A DNA stretch of 45,515 bases from Rhizobiales bacterium 24-66-13 (GTDB lineage Bacteria; Pseudomonadota; Alphaproteobacteria; Rhizobiales; Xanthobacteraceae): positions 1 to 45,515 of the forward strand of contig NCHM01000007.1 in assembly GCA_002257205.1 (NCBI GenBank), given 5' to 3'. The notes under the pieces were generated by a model. That model did not search any database. It was not told the origin of the DNA and saw only the letters and a list, made by a program, of their open reading frames with translations. Position numbers and translations under genes: made by a program. Below, piece after piece: positions 1-7,352 of the stretch; the first letter of the stretch is position 1; the number at the start of each line of letters is the position of its first letter.

Positions 1-782
1 GCCGCCGTCTCCACGGAACCAATCCGCACCGGCAGGGGCCGGCGCGCCAAGGCCGGGCCGAGGGCGATGAAATTGCCGCTTTCCAGGTCGCGGAACGTCT
101 CCGCCTGCCGCCGCTCCATGCCGAGAAGGTCCGCCGCGCGGGCCATGTCGATATCCAGAAAGGTGCGGCCCATGAGAAAATTGGAGGCCTCGGCGGCGAC
201 GTTCTTGGCCAGCTTGGCGAGGCGCTGGGTGGCGATGACGCCGGCGAGTCCGCGCTTGCGGCCGCGGCACATGAGGTTGGTCATGGCGGCAAGCGATACC
301 CTGCGCGCCTCGTCCGAGACCTCGCCCGCAGCGGCAGGCGCGAACACCTGCGCCTCATCCACCACCACCAGCATGGGATACCACACGTCCCGATCGGCAT
401 CGAACAACCCGCCGAGGAATGCGGCGGCGGCGCGCATCTGCTGGTCGCTGTCCAGCCCCTCCAGATTGAGCACCACGGAAACGCGATGCTGGCGCACCCG
501 CGCCGCGATGCGCTGGAGATCCGCCTCGCCGCGTTGGGCATCCACCACCACGTGTCCGAAGCGCTCCGCCAGCGCGGTAAACTCGCCTTCGGGATCTATC
601 ACCGCCTGCTGCACCCAGGGCGCGCTCTGCTCCAGAAGCCGGCGCAGAAGGTGAGATTTTCCGGAGCCGGAATTCCCCTGCACCAGAAGGCGTGTCGCAA
701 GCAATTCCTCGAGGTCGAGCACGGCCGTGCCCCCGCCTGCGCGGGTGCCGAGGTCGATGGCCACCTTGGCGGGCGCCGTCAT
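1..782 (-). CDS. HerA/DUF87-like ATP-binding protein (3' part outside window)
   Basis: Read on the minus strand, this gene starts at 782 and runs off the left edge, so about 260 residues are visible. A clear Walker A motif GNSGSGKS lies at residues 36-43, and a Walker B segment LVVVDEA lies near residues 138-144. Between them is a DPEGEF segment typical of DUF87/HerA-type ATPases, and a later ATQR segment resembles their sensor region. Such proteins are hexameric DNA-translocating ATPases; the exact job of this one is unknown. ATG at 782 is the only usable start, because an in-frame TAG lies 17 codons upstream with no start codon between. The start overlaps the stop of a 13-codon leader frame as ATGA. 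Family assignment is good; function is inferred. Confidence 0.85.
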   Translation of the reverse strand, partial: MTAPAKVAIDLGTRAGGGTAVLDLEELLATRLLVQGNSGSGKSHLLRRLLEQSAPWVQQAVIDPEGEFTALAERFGHVVVDAQRGEADLQRIAARVRQHRVSVVLNLEGLDSDQQMRAAAAFLGGLFDADRDVWYPMLVVVDEAQVFAPAAAGEVSDEARRVSLAAMTNLMCRGRKRGLAGVIATQRLAKLAKNVAAEASNFLMGRTFLDIDMARAADLLGMERRQAETFRDLESGNFIALGPALARRPLPVRIGSVETA

Positions 783-820
783 CGTGGCGACCGCCCGGCT
801 GTGAGCGAGGAAAATTTCAT
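779..820 (-). CDS. Possible 13-residue leader peptide
   Basis: A short frame (MKFSSLTAGRSPR) begins at 820 and ends in ATGA over the start of the downstream ATPase. It has a good Shine-Dalgarno AGGAGT at 832-827 with a 6-base spacer, whereas the ATPase start itself has no evident ribosome site. This suggests translational coupling. No composition or homology evidence supports a stable peptide. Confidence 0.35.
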   Translation of the reverse strand: MKFSSLTAGRSPR

Positions 821-1134
821 GGCGCGACTCCTATCGATTCCCGCGGCGTATTCAACCGCGCCGCAGGACCGAACAGGCAATCTCCTCGAAATGCCGCGCC
901 GCTTCATGCACCGGGTGAGCGTTGAGGCCGAGATGTAAACGCGGACCTCAGCATGGGAATGCGACGTTGTCTCGCTCAAGGATCTGCGATCGCGTGCCGG
1001 CGTTGTTCTTGGTCCTTGATCTCCCGAACGGTCGATTTCACATCACCCGTTTCGCCGCCCAGGTCGGCGGGCTGAAAGCCCTTCCCTCCTGAAGCAGCAA
1101 GGAAGCGTCCGATCCCTTGCCAAGCGGCAGTATC
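821..1134. other. Intergenic stretch, no gene seen
   Basis: About 310 bases lie between the ATPase leader and the 3' end of the SRPBCC gene. Reading frames here have shadow-type composition and no ribosome sites. The promoter for the leftward ATPase should be here, but I cannot point to convincing -35 and -10 boxes. Confidence 0.4.
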
Positions 1135-2058
1135 TCAACGGGATTTGACGAAACGTTCCAGTTTGCCCAGCGTTTGCTGCCCCAGTTCCTCGGCGCCGAA
1201 ACCTTTCGCCTCTTGGAATTCGGCCTCGGCGCTGAACACCATGCCAAGCGTCACTTTCGTTGCTCCGTCCTGATCCTCGAATGAAGCCCAGGCATCGGCG
1301 TGCTTCGGTCCGTTTTCGCCCCAGAGCAGCGTATAGGCGATCCGCTCCTCGGGCCGGACCTCGGTATAGACATGATGGTTCGGGAACACGGTTCCGTCCG
1401 GCGCGATCATGTCGAAAACCCATTCCCCGCCGCTTCGCAGGTCTATCCTCGCCGTGCGACAGGAAAACCCGTCCGGCCCCCACCATTGCGGCAGCGTCTC
1501 GGGGTTCATCCAGGTACCCCAGACGAGGCTGCGCGGTGCCTGTATCAGGCGTTGCAGCACCATGGTTCGCTTGGCTGCTCCGGCGAGATTGTCCAGTCCA
1601 GCGCCGAAGCCCTGTCGGTAGCCGGCCGCCATATCCTCGGCCAGCGAGGAAAGCTGCACCGTCACGACCAGCCGGCTGCGCTCGTCCGTGCCGGAGAAAT
1701 CAGCCGTCACCAGCGCGGCCGATTGAATCACGCCCCCGGCCGAGACCACTTCGTAATTCACGCTGCGCAGCGCCGGCTGCACCTCGAGCCAGCCACACTC
1801 GCAGCGGATATTCGGCTGCCCCTCGACCTTGCAGAGCGAGACTTCGCGTCCGCCCACCCGGGTGTCGGCCTCCAGAAACTCCACCGTGACCGACGGCGTG
1901 GGCGCTGCCCAGACCGCCCGTGCAGCCGGATCTGTCCATACTTGCCACAGCACCGACAACGGCACGCCCACGTCCCTCTCGAACGTCAGCGTCGCAAACC
2001 GGCTCTTCGCGTGATCGCGCGCCACAGGCGTCCCGTCGGGATTGGAGTTCGATGTCAT
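1135..2058 (-). CDS. Tandem SRPBCC (AHSA1-type) domain protein
   Basis: A 307-residue protein with two consecutive START-like SRPBCC/AHSA1 domains. The first has WTDPAARAVWAAPT and the second WMNPETLPQWWGPDGF, the usual signature at the start of the ligand-cavity fold. Both halves end in a helix typical of the family. The start at 2058 was chosen because ATG overlaps the TGA of the upstream ArsR gene (ATGA); a longer in-frame start would intrude on that gene. ArsR-AHSA1 pairs are common two-gene operons, in which the regulator controls a small ligand-binding protein. Ligand and reaction are unknown. Single-domain members are about 150 residues, so this is a duplicated form. Confidence 0.88.
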   Translation of the reverse strand: MTSNSNPDGTPVARDHAKSRFATLTFERDVGVPLSVLWQVWTDPAARAVWAAPTPSVTVEFLEADTRVGGREVSLCKVEGQPNIRCECGWLEVQPALRSVNYEVVSAGGVIQSAALVTADFSGTDERSRLVVTVQLSSLAEDMAAGYRQGFGAGLDNLAGAAKRTMVLQRLIQAPRSLVWGTWMNPETLPQWWGPDGFSCRTARIDLRSGGEWVFDMIAPDGTVFPNHHVYTEVRPEERIAYTLLWGENGPKHADAWASFEDQDGATKVTLGMVFSAEAEFQEAKGFGAEELGQQTLGKLERFVKSR

Positions 2059-2396
2059 TCCGTGCGCTCCTTCATCGCCTTCAACGCGAATGCCTCCAGC
2101 CGGTCGAGGCGGGATTCCCATCTGGCGCGCTGTTCATCGAGCCATGTCCGTACCGGCTCCAGGGCCTCGGGTACGATGGCGCAGGTGCGGACCCGCCCAT
2201 CCTTGGAGGTGGCAATCAGCCCCGCCTCCACCAGGACCGAAATATGCCGCATTACCGTGGGCAAGCGCAGGCCTGTGGGGTCCGACAGGTCCGTGACCCG
2301 CATGGGCCCTTCCGCCAGCCGCGTCAGGATCGATCGACGGGTCGGATCCGCCAGCGCATGGAACAGCAGCGAGAGCTCGGGATGATGCTTAGTCAT
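2055..2396 (-). CDS. ArsR-family winged-helix regulator
   Basis: A 113-residue protein that begins with the classic ArsR opening (LFHALADPTRRSILTRLAEG). A winged helix follows, with the recognition helix near LPTVMRHISVLVEAGLI and a basic wing SKDGRVRTC. The C-terminal helix (WLDEQRARWESRLDRLEAF) is typical of the subgroup paired with AHSA1 proteins. No CxC metal-sensing motif is visible, so a metal signal is unlikely. It is first in an operon with the SRPBCC gene, overlapping it by 4 bases. It probably represses its own operon. The ligand is unknown. Confidence 0.92.
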   Translation of the reverse strand: MTKHHPELSLLFHALADPTRRSILTRLAEGPMRVTDLSDPTGLRLPTVMRHISVLVEAGLIATSKDGRVRTCAIVPEALEPVRTWLDEQRARWESRLDRLEAFALKAMKERTE

Positions 2397-2733
2397 GTTG
2401 CTAACTAATATCTCAAGTGCGATCCATGCAAGAAAAACTTCGTCAACCAGCTAAGTTTTCAGCGCCGCCACCCCGCACGCGAGACCGCTCCGGCGGGGCG
2501 CAAGACGGGATTCGGTTGGCGGGCCGCGAGCGACCAAGAAGAGAACTATGTCTACGCTATAGCACTCTAACGTCGCATTTCTTCCAATGCTCACCATTTA
2601 CTGGCACGTGTCGTTAATCACGAAATCGGGCCCACAGCTGCCCGGCCCCTCGGGTGACTACTCCCATGTTCACGTTAGTGGCCCGGATGAAGGCGGTGAG
2701 CAGGCGCCCTAAGGGGCATTGGCCAGTACGCGT
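2397..2733. other. Intergenic stretch between ArsR and MerR genes
   Basis: About 340 bases without a supported gene. It holds the promoter region of the leftward arsR gene; the AT-rich patch around 2397-2420 is the likely operator-promoter zone, but no perfect inverted repeat is seen. The rest shows no clear repeat, terminator or RNA gene. Confidence 0.4.
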
Positions 2734-3108
2734 TCAGGTCGCGATCTGGTGATTCCGATCCCTTTCGAGGTTTTCATAGAATGCCATGAGCATGTCCCGA
2801 CTGCGGACCAACCGTTCGATTTTTGCATTCATGGTGTCTCTCTCCTGGCGGAGAACTCCTTGCAATTCATCGCATGGCTCGAAGGCAGAGCGGTCTTCGC
2901 GCAGGCAGGGCATCAGTTCACGTATGACCGGAAGCGTTAGGCCCGCGGCGTTCAACAGTTTGATGCGCTCGACGACATCGGCGTCCGCAGGGTCATAGTC
3001 TCGATAGCCGCTGTCCCTGCGTGCCGGCGAGAGCAGCCCCTCGGCTTCATAATAGCGCAGCATCCTTATGCTGACGCCCGTCCGTCGTGCCAGATCACCG
3101 ACCTTCAT
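2734..3108 (-). CDS. MerR-family transcriptional regulator
   Basis: A 124-residue protein with an N-terminal MerR helix-turn-helix (KVGDLARRTGVSIRMLRYYEAEGLL) and the wing motif RRDSGYRDYDPADADVVERI. A long dimerisation coiled coil follows (about residues 75-115). One cysteine pair is present (near LREDRSAFEPCDELQG and MPCLRED), but the arrangement does not match a known metal-binding class. GAGG lies 6 bases upstream of the ATG. It is divergent from the aminotransferase gene, and the shared intergenic region holds a perfect inverted repeat inside an over-long promoter spacer, the usual MerR target. It therefore probably controls that gene. Confidence 0.93.
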   Translation of the reverse strand: MKVGDLARRTGVSIRMLRYYEAEGLLSPARRDSGYRDYDPADADVVERIKLLNAAGLTLPVIRELMPCLREDRSAFEPCDELQGVLRQERDTMNAKIERLVRSRDMLMAFYENLERDRNHQIAT

Positions 3109-3118
3109 TGTTCGCCTC

Positions 3119-3150
3119 TTGACTCTAACACCGCTGTTAGACTCTACACC
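3119..3150 (+). promoter_or_regulatory. MerR-type promoter with inverted-repeat operator
   Basis: TTGACT at 3119-3124 serves as -35 box. A perfect inverted repeat TCTAACA-CCGC-TGTTAGA fills 3124-3141. A weak -10 candidate TACACC lies at 3145-3150, giving a 20-base spacer. An over-long spacer filled by a dyad is the hallmark of promoters untwisted by MerR-family activators. It faces the class IV aminotransferase gene at 3189. Confidence 0.7.
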
Positions 3151-3188
3151 CTTCAGCTCCTTGAGGACATACGCACTGGAGCAACGGA

Positions 3189-4007
3189 ATGACCGATCTC
3201 AATGGACTGACCTTGGCGCAGATTGACGGCCATCTGGCGACCGTCGCTGATCTTACGCCGCTTGCCTTTGCTGGTTTTGCCCACTTCACGGCGATGCAGG
3301 TCCGCAACGGCCGCGTCCGAGGCCTTGACCTTCACCTGGAGCGCCTGCGTCGCGCATCGCTCGCTCTGTTCGATGCGGAAATTCCGGACGATCGGGTGCG
3401 ATCGCACCTCCGCAGCGCTATTGCGGCAGCAAGAGGGGATGCGCTGTCATTGACGGCGACGGTCTTCACGCGGAGCGGTGAGTTCACTCCGGCCACTAAA
3501 GCGAACGATCTGGCGTTATTGACCCGCACCTCGCCTGCCTCCAATGGACCGGAGGGACCACTCAGGCTCGCCGTGGTCCAGCATGAGCGCGCGTTCCCCG
3601 GCTTCAAGCACACCGGGGAGACTGCAAAAACATATTATTTGCGCGATGCCAGGAAGCACGGCTTTGACGACGCGATCTTTCTCGATCGACACGGGTGCCT
3701 GAGCGAGGCGACGATCTGGAACGTCGCGTACTGGGATGGCTCAGCTGTCACCTGGCCGATTGCCGACGTGCTGACCGGTGTGACCATGGGGATCCTGCAG
3801 CGCCAACTCAAGAGGCTGGACGTGCCACAGCGGGAGGTGGCGGTTACCCCCGATATGGTCGGCGGGTTCTCTGGTGCCGTGGTGATGAATTCCTGGACGC
3901 CGGGGGTCTCGATCAACGCGATCGCAGAGACCGCAATCCCATCCGCTCCGCAGTTCGTGGAACTCTTGCACACAGCATATCTGCGCGAGCCAGAAGTCGA
4001 GATCTGA
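3189..4007 (+). CDS. Aminotransferase class IV family protein
   Basis: A 272-residue protein of the fold-type IV PLP family, which includes branched-chain and D-amino acid aminotransferases and aminodeoxychorismate lyase. Visible family features are an arginine-rich small domain (LDLHLERLRRASLALFD), the lysine-containing stretch FKHTGETAKTYYLRDARKHG, the central FDDAIFLDRHGCLSEATIWNV with the conserved glutamate, and DVLTGVTMGIL followed by a late FSGAVVMNSWTPGVSI. The substrate cannot be told from sequence. GGAG lies 8 bases before the ATG. The upstream dyad promoter and divergent merR gene suggest inducible expression by the MerR protein. Confidence 0.85.
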   Translation: MTDLNGLTLAQIDGHLATVADLTPLAFAGFAHFTAMQVRNGRVRGLDLHLERLRRASLALFDAEIPDDRVRSHLRSAIAAARGDALSLTATVFTRSGEFTPATKANDLALLTRTSPASNGPEGPLRLAVVQHERAFPGFKHTGETAKTYYLRDARKHGFDDAIFLDRHGCLSEATIWNVAYWDGSAVTWPIADVLTGVTMGILQRQLKRLDVPQREVAVTPDMVGGFSGAVVMNSWTPGVSINAIAETAIPSAPQFVELLHTAYLREPEVEI

Positions 4008-4050
4008 CAGCTCCGGCCTCTTCTTCCAACTGATGTGCTTGCGTGATCGG

Positions 4051-4455
4051 CTAGCCGCCTGTAAAGTAAGTCACGTTCGCAATCAGCCCCTTCACCTTGG
4101 GGCTCACTTCCAGATAGGCCACGTCGTAGAAGACGACCTGTCCCTTGGCCACGGCGCGCTTGTCGAACACGTCCTTCGGGATATAGCGCAGCGCGAGACG
4201 TTCGCCCTTAGCGGCGGCGTCATCCGTGGCCTGCGGGATGAGCCCGATCTCGGATTCGAAGCCGATGCAGTCGACCGCCGTCGCGCCCGGCTCAACGCCG
4301 GCCTCCACCGCCTCGTTTACGGCGGCGCGCGTGATGGGAGCATCCACCGGTCCGACATACACCAGCGTGCTCCCCCGCGCGCCAGGAAACGGCAGCGATT
4401 GCGCGAGGCGCTGCGCCTTGTAGGCGGATAATGCCCAATCACAACGGCTGATCAA
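4051..4455 (-). pseudogene. C-terminal remnant, possibly of a DNA methyltransferase
   Basis: A 134-codon leftward frame has protein-like composition from about residue 11 onward (LSAYKAQRLAQSLPF... through ALRYIPKDVFDKRAVAKGQVVFYDVAYLEV). From memory, the last part resembles the C-terminal end of Mod-like adenine-specific DNA methyltransferases, but no catalytic motif (DPPY, FxGxG) is present. The N-terminal ten codons look unrelated and no ribosome site precedes them. I read it as a truncated relic whose 5' part has been lost. An unrelated small protein is possible. Confidence 0.4.
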
Positions 4456-4460
4456 AAGAT

Positions 4461-4488
4461 TTGAGCTAACCTCGATACCTACTATAAT
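4461..4488 (+). promoter_or_regulatory. Sigma-70-like promoter of the RTX/VCBS gene
   Basis: TTGAGC at 4461-4466 and a perfect TATAAT at 4483-4488 are separated by 16 bases. The downstream leader holds a strong GGGAGG ribosome site just before the ATG at 4533. It is an unusually consensus-like promoter for this GC-rich DNA. Confidence 0.65.
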
Positions 4489-4532
4489 CTACATTAAGGA
4501 TTGTAAATTTTCAGCCTCGGGAGGCGAAAGCA

Positions 4533-5870
4533 ATGGCCATCTATACGGCAACCGCCGCCGCGCTGGACAACTGGTTCCCGTTCCCGCTGACAATGCCGAT
4601 CACAGGAACGACGCTGGACGGCACCCCGGCGACCTCTGGTATCTTTTACATGTCTGGCGGACTGGAACTCGTCATGACCGGAACCAATCTGCGCTACATT
4701 TCCCGAGACTATTTCGGCGGTCACGGGGCGTCAGGTATGGCCGATACGCTGACCATACGCGATGCTGGTGGCACCATCTTGGTAACAATCACGGACGCCT
4801 CCTACGACCTGAGCGGCTTTGCGCGCTACTCCGGCTCTTGGTTTCCGCGCGGCCAGCCGGTATCCAACTATTTCTATACCCCTCTCTCCGCGGCGCTGAG
4901 TGACGACGATGTCGTGACGGGCGATGCCAGCAACGACAGATTGTCTGGAGAAGCGGGGAATGATCAGATCTACGGCAATGACGGCGATGATTGGTTAAGC
5001 GGCGGCACCGGGTCAGATGCGCTCGATGGCGGAAACGGCTTGGACAAAGTGATATTCGCAGGAATCCCTTCTGACTATACCATCCGCAAGGTAGGTAGCA
5101 GCTATCAACTAACTGATGGATCCTCCTCAGTCGATACCGCGAGCAATGTTGAGCTATTCCAATTTGAACATTCTGGAGTGACGATATCGACCGAGACCTG
5201 GACGCCCAGCAATTTCAACGGCGATCTGCAGTCCGACCTCCTCTGGACTAACAGTAGCGGCGCTGCAGTCGCCTTTCTCATGGATGGCGCGGCGATCGAA
5301 AGTACTTCGGCCATCGGTCCGGCTAACGGCTCGTCATGGAAACTAAAGGCAAGTGCCGATCTCGACGGAGACGGCCAAACCGATATGATCTGGCAGAATA
5401 TGGATGGCCGGGTCGTCGCTTACCTGATGAGCGGCACTACCATTCGCGAGGCTGCCGTGATCGCGGATGCCTCATCTGCATTTGAGGTTGTGGGCGCCGG
5501 CGACCTCAATGGCGATGGTCGGGCCGACATCATCCTGCAAGACGGGAACGGCCAAGCAGTCGGCTGGCAAATGAACGGTACGTCGATCATCTCTGCTGCA
5601 GCGATTGGCGGTGAGAACGGTGCGGAGTGGCGTGTTTCTGCTGTCGGTGACATCAGTGGAGATGGCCGCTCAGACATCGTCTGGGTAGACGATACCGGAC
5701 AGGCCGTCGGCTTCCTGATGAACGGCACCAACGTGTTGGATGGACAATACCTTGGCGGCGCCAATGGCTCCGCATTCTCAGTCCGGGGCATCGGCGACCT
5801 TGATGGCGATGGCCGCGGCGACATTGTGACACGCAGGATCGGGTGTCATCTGGGGTGTAGGCGGGATTAG
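4533..5870 (+). pseudogene. RTX / VCBS-repeat protein, broken by the prophage
   Basis: The frame encodes 445 residues, about 430 of them host-derived. After an N-terminal domain of about 120 residues without a classical signal peptide come four to five RTX calcium-binding nonapeptides (residues about 129-175: GEAGNDQIY, GNDGDDWLS, GGTGSDALD). VCBS/FG-GAP repeats of about 56 residues follow from residue 225, each with DGDG-type loops and xxFLMDG/NG strands. Such proteins are usually exported by type I secretion using a C-terminal signal. Here the last repeat stops at GDGRGDIV and continues for about 14 codons into prophage DNA before a TAG, so the C-terminus is lost. The gene looks AT-richer than its surroundings. 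The missing 3' part should lie beyond the prophage right end. Confidence 0.82.
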
Positions 5871-6018
5871 GTGGGAATGGGCGGGATTAGGCGGGCCGGA
5901 GTGAGCGTTGGTGCCACTTCGCGGGCTTTGGTGGGCGGCATCCCCAAAATCGGTGGCGCGCAGGATCATTTGTCATCGGTTGGCGCATTTCGGCCGATGC
6001 GCAGGATCAAATGTCACC
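5825..6018 (+). repeat. Prophage left end (attL) with three transposase-site repeats
   Basis: Three direct copies of CGCAGGATCNNNTGTCAYC lie at 5832-5850, 5959-5977 and 6000-6018. The offsets of 127 and 41 bases resemble the L1-L2 and L2-L3 layout of phage Mu. The first copy begins 5-7 bases inside a TG dinucleotide, as expected for a Mu-type terminus, and the site interrupts the VCBS reading frame. The binding role is inferred from position and copy number. Confidence 0.75.
5860..5891 (+). repeat. Short direct repeat between L1 and L2
   Basis: The 12-mer GGCGGGATTAGG occurs at 5860-5871 and again at 5880-5891, exactly 20 bases apart, with partial copies alongside. Two helical turns of spacing suggest a protein-binding or bending site within the terminus. 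This is inference only. Confidence 0.5.
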
Positions 6019-6039
6019 AGATAGGCTTACGCGGCAGCA

Positions 6040-6483
6040 TCAGCGCAGCCCAGGCCACTTCGGTCGTCCGGCGGATTTTGTCATGGCAAGGATTACGGTG
6101 TCCGGTAGCTCATTCAGCAATGATGGGTCGGCCGCAAATGCCTTGCAATTTTGCCAAACTTCCTCCTCGCCGCGAAGGCTAAGCGCGGCAAATGAGGTCG
6201 GGAAAAATTCGGCGATGAGCCCGCCCTCTACCCGCTTTGGCGCAGCGTAGAAAACACGGAACCCGGTGTATGCACCATATTCGTTCTTCCAGGCGACCCG
6301 GCCGCAATAGAGCTTCTGGCCGTTGAACTGCGTCCATTCATACTGCGCGGAGAACGGGTCAATCAGTTGCTCGCCGATGTCGGCGGTAATGATCTTTTTC
6401 TCGGCGTCGGTCAGCTCGCGCGCGCCGGCCTGGGCGCAAATGGCCAGGGCAAAAATCGAGGCCACGCCAAATGCCCGCATCAT
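6040..6483 (-). CDS. Small secreted protein, candidate lysogenic-conversion gene
   Basis: A 147-residue protein with a clear signal peptide (MMRAFGVASIFALAICAQAGA, cleavage after about residue 21). The mature part contains LIDPFSAQYEW and YCGRVAWKNEYGAYTGFRVFY. The pattern DP.SA...YCG.V..KN.YG.YTG recurs in small exported proteins found in bacteria and phages, with no known function. Its two cysteines could form a disulfide in the periplasm. GGAG lies upstream of the ATG pair. It is the leftmost prophage gene, points outward and ends about 20 bases from the innermost terminal repeat, so it is likely expressed in the lysogen together with or behind the repressor. Confidence 0.7.
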   Translation of the reverse strand: MMRAFGVASIFALAICAQAGARELTDAEKKIITADIGEQLIDPFSAQYEWTQFNGQKLYCGRVAWKNEYGAYTGFRVFYAAPKRVEGGLIAEFFPTSFAALSLRGEEEVWQNCKAFAADPSLLNELPDTVILAMTKSAGRPKWPGLR

Positions 6484-6597
6484 GTGCGCTTCTCCGCCTT
6501 ATGTTTCCGAACGGTAACTATAACGGTAGGAGGCTACTGCCAAGCTCTAGCAGCATCTCTAGGATGATTTCCACCGCCACTGCTAGCTTAACGAGCA

Positions 6598-7095
6598 TCA
6601 GGCCGAGCGTTTGCCAGTGCCTGGCTCGGCGGCCGAGTTTCTGAGGTCGGTTCGGAGCTGGGCCACGATTAATTTGATCATCGTCAATCGCTCTTCCTCA
6701 GTGTCAGCCGCTGCACATATTTCGGCATATTTGCGCGCGATGAGGCGACCCAAATCGACTGGTGCCAAAGAAATCCGCTCGTCTTTGTAGAGGCGAGAAA
6801 TGGCGTCTGTAACTCGCCCCATCAATTCTGGGTCAATTTCCGTGGCAACGTCGCTTTTTGAAGAATGCAGCGCCCCGAACTGACTGCCTTCCCCAGCAGC
6901 GAGCCATTCGATGGTCACGTCCACCGCCCGAGCGATGGCCACTAGCCGCGACGCCTTCGGCTCGCTGTCTCCCGCCAGATAGCTCTCTAAGGTCCTCCGC
7001 GGGATAGCTGTTTTCCGCGAAAGCTCATCGCCACTTCCTGCCAACTCCGCGCAGATGCGGATGCGATGAGCCAGATCCGAATTTAGAGAGTTCAT
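6598..7095 (-). CDS. Phage repressor with N-terminal helix-turn-helix
   Basis: A 165-residue leftward protein at the repressor position of Mu-like phages. Residues 8-60 form an XRE-like helix-turn-helix (ELSRKTAIPRRTLESYLAGDSEPKASRLVAIARAVDVTIEWLAAGEG), a form common in short phage repressors. No S24/LexA peptidase domain follows, so induction by RecA-driven self-cleavage is not expected. The C-terminal helices (DPELMGRVTDAISRLYKDERI...) may oligomerise. ATG at 7095 with GGGGG just upstream is preferred over a TTG three codons earlier. It is divergent from ner across an operator-rich region. Confidence 0.85.
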   Translation of the reverse strand: MNSLNSDLAHRIRICAELAGSGDELSRKTAIPRRTLESYLAGDSEPKASRLVAIARAVDVTIEWLAAGEGSQFGALHSSKSDVATEIDPELMGRVTDAISRLYKDERISLAPVDLGRLIARKYAEICAAADTEEERLTMIKLIVAQLRTDLRNSAAEPGTGKRSA

Positions 7096-7106
7096 AGCCC
7101 CCAACT

Positions 7107-7242
7107 CTCAAAAAGCGCGCAACATCAAGCGCTCGCTTGATAGCTGGGCAAAACTCAACGCTTGCAAGGAGATAGCCGAAAACGGCCATGAAAATGGCTG
7201 AAGTCGACTCTCAAGCGCTGAAAATAGCTTGCTCATCAAGCA
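7107..7242. promoter_or_regulatory. Divergent operator region between repressor and ner
   Basis: A perfect palindrome ATCAAGCG-CT-CGCTTGAT lies at 7124-7141. Related half-sites follow: CTCAACGCTTGCAAG around 7154-7168, CTCAAGCGCTG at 7209-7219 and CATCAAGCAG at 7234-7243. Repeated TCAA-GCG-type sites in the gap between a leftward repressor and rightward ner fit repressor and/or Ner operators controlling the early promoter. Which protein binds which site is not known. Confidence 0.6.
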
Positions 7243-7312
7243 GAAATCAGCCAACTTCACCTCCTGTGAACGCAATCGCGCACCCAAACGCGCACACATT
7301 GACCCCGAAAAA

Positions 7313-7334
7313 ACCGGCTCTGGCAGGAGCCGGT
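7313..7334 (+). terminator. Hairpin in the ner leader, possible attenuator
   Basis: ACCGGCTC (7313-7320) and GAGCCGGT (7327-7334) form a perfect 8-bp stem with a 6-base loop, followed by CTTT. The ribosome site AGGAG of ner starts only 7 bases later (7341). The T-run is short, so termination would be weak; control of ner translation is an alternative. Confidence 0.5.
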
Positions 7335-7352
7335 CTTTGCAGGAGTGACCTT

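Noticed and set aside
67..654. Rightward 195-codon frame at the left edge
   Set aside because: Opposite strand carries the ATPase with Walker motifs; this frame is Arg/Ser-rich shadow sequence.
5860..5891. Short repeats as a possible CRISPR array
   Set aside because: Only two 12-base units 20 bases apart, without spacers of regular length or cas genes.
5831..6018. Possible IS21-type insertion sequence end
   Set aside because: The GCAGGATC...TGTCA repeats could suit an IS21-like end, but no istA/istB gene is adjacent, and the repeats have Mu-like spacing at the expected end of a complete Mu-like phage. Kept as an alternative only.
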